A stretch of DNA of 6,462 nt from an uncultured bacterium (lineage in GTDB: Bacteria > Actinomycetota > Coriobacteriia > Coriobacteriales > Coriobacteriaceae). The stretch's first letter is position 1. Every line of letters starts with the position of its first letter. The notes beneath the pieces were generated by a model, which was not told the DNA's origin, ran no database searches, and saw nothing but the letters and a program-made list of their open reading frames with translations. Of this stretch, positions 5,448 to 6,462 are shown piece by piece. Both the position numbers and the translations under genes were made by a program. The DNA is taken from NCBI GenBank assembly GCA_905215815.1, contig CAJMRN010000091.1:1-6462 (forward strand), read 5' to 3'.

Positions 5448-6383
5448 GTGAACATCCTGGTTTTGTTGCCCGTCAACGACCGCCATCGCGCAATTCTTGA
5501 GTCGAGCGCTCCGGGCGAGGACTTTATCTACACGAGCTCCGACGCCGCCACGCGCGAGCAGGTCGCCGATGCCGACGTGATCCTGGGCAACATCGACCCC
5601 GACATGCTCACGGCATGCGAGCATCTCCAGCTGTTGCAATTGCAGACCGCCGGCTATGACGACCACCTTGCCGCCGGCACCGTGCCGGCTGAAGCCAAGC
5701 TGTCTTGCTCAATCGGCGCCTACGGTCAGGCCGTGAGCGAGCATATGTTTGCCATGGTTCTTTCCATGATGAAGCGCCTGCCCGGCTATCACGACTTGCA
5801 GCGCGAGCATCGCTGGGAGGATTTAGGCCCGGTTACCTCGCTCAAAAACGCCAACGTGCTGGTGCTGGGCGCGGGCGACATTGGTGGCCACTTTGCCACG
5901 CTCTGCCGCGGCATGGGCGCGCACGTCCGCGGCATCAAGCGCCATCCGCTCGTCTATCCCATTGTGTTTGAAGACATGGACGGCATGGACGCCCTACCTG
6001 AGCGCCTGGCAGAGGCCGACATCGTCGCGTCCTTTATGCCGAGCACACCCGAGACACGCGGTCTGGCGAACGCCGAGTTCTTTGCCGCGATGAAGCCGGG
6101 CGCGTTCTTTGCCAACGGCGGCCGAGGCGATCTTGTGGTTGCCGACGATTTGGTTGCCGCTCTGGAGTCGGGACATCTCGCCGGCGCCGCGGTCGACGTC
6201 ACCGACCCCGAGCCACTGCCTGCGACAAGCCCCCTGTGGGATGCGCCCAACATGCTCATCACGCCACACGTCTCCGGCTGGTTCCACCTAGCCGCCACGC
6301 TCAATAACGTCGTCGACATCGCCGCGGAGAATCTGCGTCACCTGCAAGCTGGCGAGACGCTTCGCTGCTGGATCGAGCACTAG
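5448..6383 (+). CDS. D-isomer-specific 2-hydroxyacid dehydrogenase (NAD(P)-dependent)
   Basis: A 311-residue protein of the family that interconverts 2-oxoacids and D-2-hydroxyacids. Residues 1-95 form the N-terminal part of the substrate domain. The Rossmann motif GAGDIGG (141-147) begins the nucleotide-binding domain. The catalytic trio is R226 (NGGRGDLV), E255 (DPEPLP) and H274 (TPHVSGW), all conserved. After the second strand the sequence is RGIKR (161-165): where NAD-specific members usually have an acidic residue there is K164, with R165 next. This hints at NADPH preference, as in GhrA-like glyoxylate/hydroxypyruvate reductases, but the substrate cannot be read from sequence. The start is GTG 5448, supported by GGAGAGG (5434-5440) with a 7-nt spacer and by the family-typical N-terminus NILVLLPVN. 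An in-frame ATG at 5334 lies inside the preceding terminator and would add 38 unlikely residues. It is a single-gene unit with a terminator before it and a hairpin after it. Confidence 0.93.
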   Translation: MNILVLLPVNDRHRAILESSAPGEDFIYTSSDAATREQVADADVILGNIDPDMLTACEHLQLLQLQTAGYDDHLAAGTVPAEAKLSCSIGAYGQAVSEHMFAMVLSMMKRLPGYHDLQREHRWEDLGPVTSLKNANVLVLGAGDIGGHFATLCRGMGAHVRGIKRHPLVYPIVFEDMDGMDALPERLAEADIVASFMPSTPETRGLANAEFFAAMKPGAFFANGGRGDLVVADDLVAALESGHLAGAAVDVTDPEPLPATSPLWDAPNMLITPHVSGWFHLAATLNNVVDIAAENLRHLQAGETLRCWIEH

Positions 6384-6386
6384 GTT

Positions 6387-6414
6387 GTTCCGGCGTTTTA
6401 CCAAACGCCGGAAC
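6387..6414 (+). terminator. 12-bp hairpin after the dehydrogenase gene, terminator-like without a T tract
   Basis: GTTCCGGCGTTT (6387-6398) and AAACGCCGGAAC (6403-6414) pair perfectly around a TACC loop, starting 3 nt past the stop codon. The position suggests a 3' end structure, but ACCCCTCG follows instead of a T run, and no T run lies on the other side either. It may act as an RNA-stabilising hairpin, a weak terminator, or one state of an alternative fold with 6409-6444. Confidence 0.5.
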
Positions 6415-6444
6415 CCCTCGACGCTGCGAGCCCCATGGGTTCCG
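6409..6444. repeat. Nested stem overlapping the 3' hairpin; rest of the right edge unassigned
   Basis: CGGAACCC (6409-6416) pairs with GGGTTCCG (6437-6444), and inside it CTCG (6417-6420) pairs with CGAG (6427-6430). The left arm reuses the right arm of the 6387-6414 hairpin, so the two folds exclude each other. No gene can be assigned to the last 48 bases of the window on either strand. Confidence 0.5.
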
Positions 6445-6462
6445 CCGACCGCTTGCAATCGG

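Noticed and set aside
4425..5666. A 413-codon minus-strand open frame across the aminopeptidase and the dehydrogenase leader
   Set aside because: It runs antisense through a gene with all catalytic residues, across a strong terminator, and its product is H/V/A/G-rich with no family resemblance.
1..6462. A novel multi-gene system, CRISPR array, toxin-antitoxin pair or mobile element
   Set aside because: All complete genes belong to common families with no shared pathway; no spaced direct repeats, transposase, integrase, tRNA or small two-gene cassette could be found.

Overview
This is a GC-rich bacterial segment that reads like a gut actinobacterium of the class Coriobacteriia, most likely a Collinsella-type genome. 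That is an inference from protein style (an SEC-C methionine aminopeptidase, a GGDEF/response-regulator/HD-GYP protein beside a small Hpt protein) and codon use; no 16S or other marker is present. There are five complete genes and two fragments at the left edge. No CRISPR array, tRNA, rRNA, transposase, phage gene or defence system was seen.

Layout. Bases 1-345 (minus) hold a Hpt-domain protein whose first ~56 residues look genuine. Around bases 178-194 the DNA switches to a different reading frame that resembles the middle of a glycerate 2-kinase (MOFRL/GckA type), and GC jumps from about 52% (241-360) to about 72% (1-180). This is either an assembly chimera or a real recombination joint, and it is the main anomaly of the window. 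Bases 369-2249 (minus) encode a 626-residue signalling protein with a cysteine-containing N-terminal domain, a degenerate GGDEF domain that keeps its I-site, a receiver domain and an intact HD-GYP phosphodiesterase domain. It shares a probable operon with the Hpt gene. Bases 2461-3258 (minus) encode an alpha/beta hydrolase.

A divergent intergenic region with an imperfect palindrome (3330-3352) separates the hydrolase from the plus-strand genes. These are a COG0731-type radical SAM protein (3494-4270), a methionine aminopeptidase with an N-terminal SEC-C zinc motif (4431-5318) and a D-2-hydroxyacid dehydrogenase (5448-6383). Each plus-strand gene is followed by its own hairpin: a 20-bp perfect inverted repeat at 4312-4378, a textbook intrinsic terminator at 5327-5370, and a 12-bp hairpin at 6387-6414 that competes with a second downstream stem. 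The three therefore look like separate transcription units.

The genes do not form one pathway. The only clear functional pair is the c-di-GMP/phosphorelay gene and its Hpt neighbour, which suggests a phosphotransfer route from an unseen histidine kinase to the receiver domain. The rest is ordinary housekeeping or metabolic content. I found no convincing new multi-gene system; the points worth checking are the junction, the domain wiring of the signalling protein and the intergenic palindromes.
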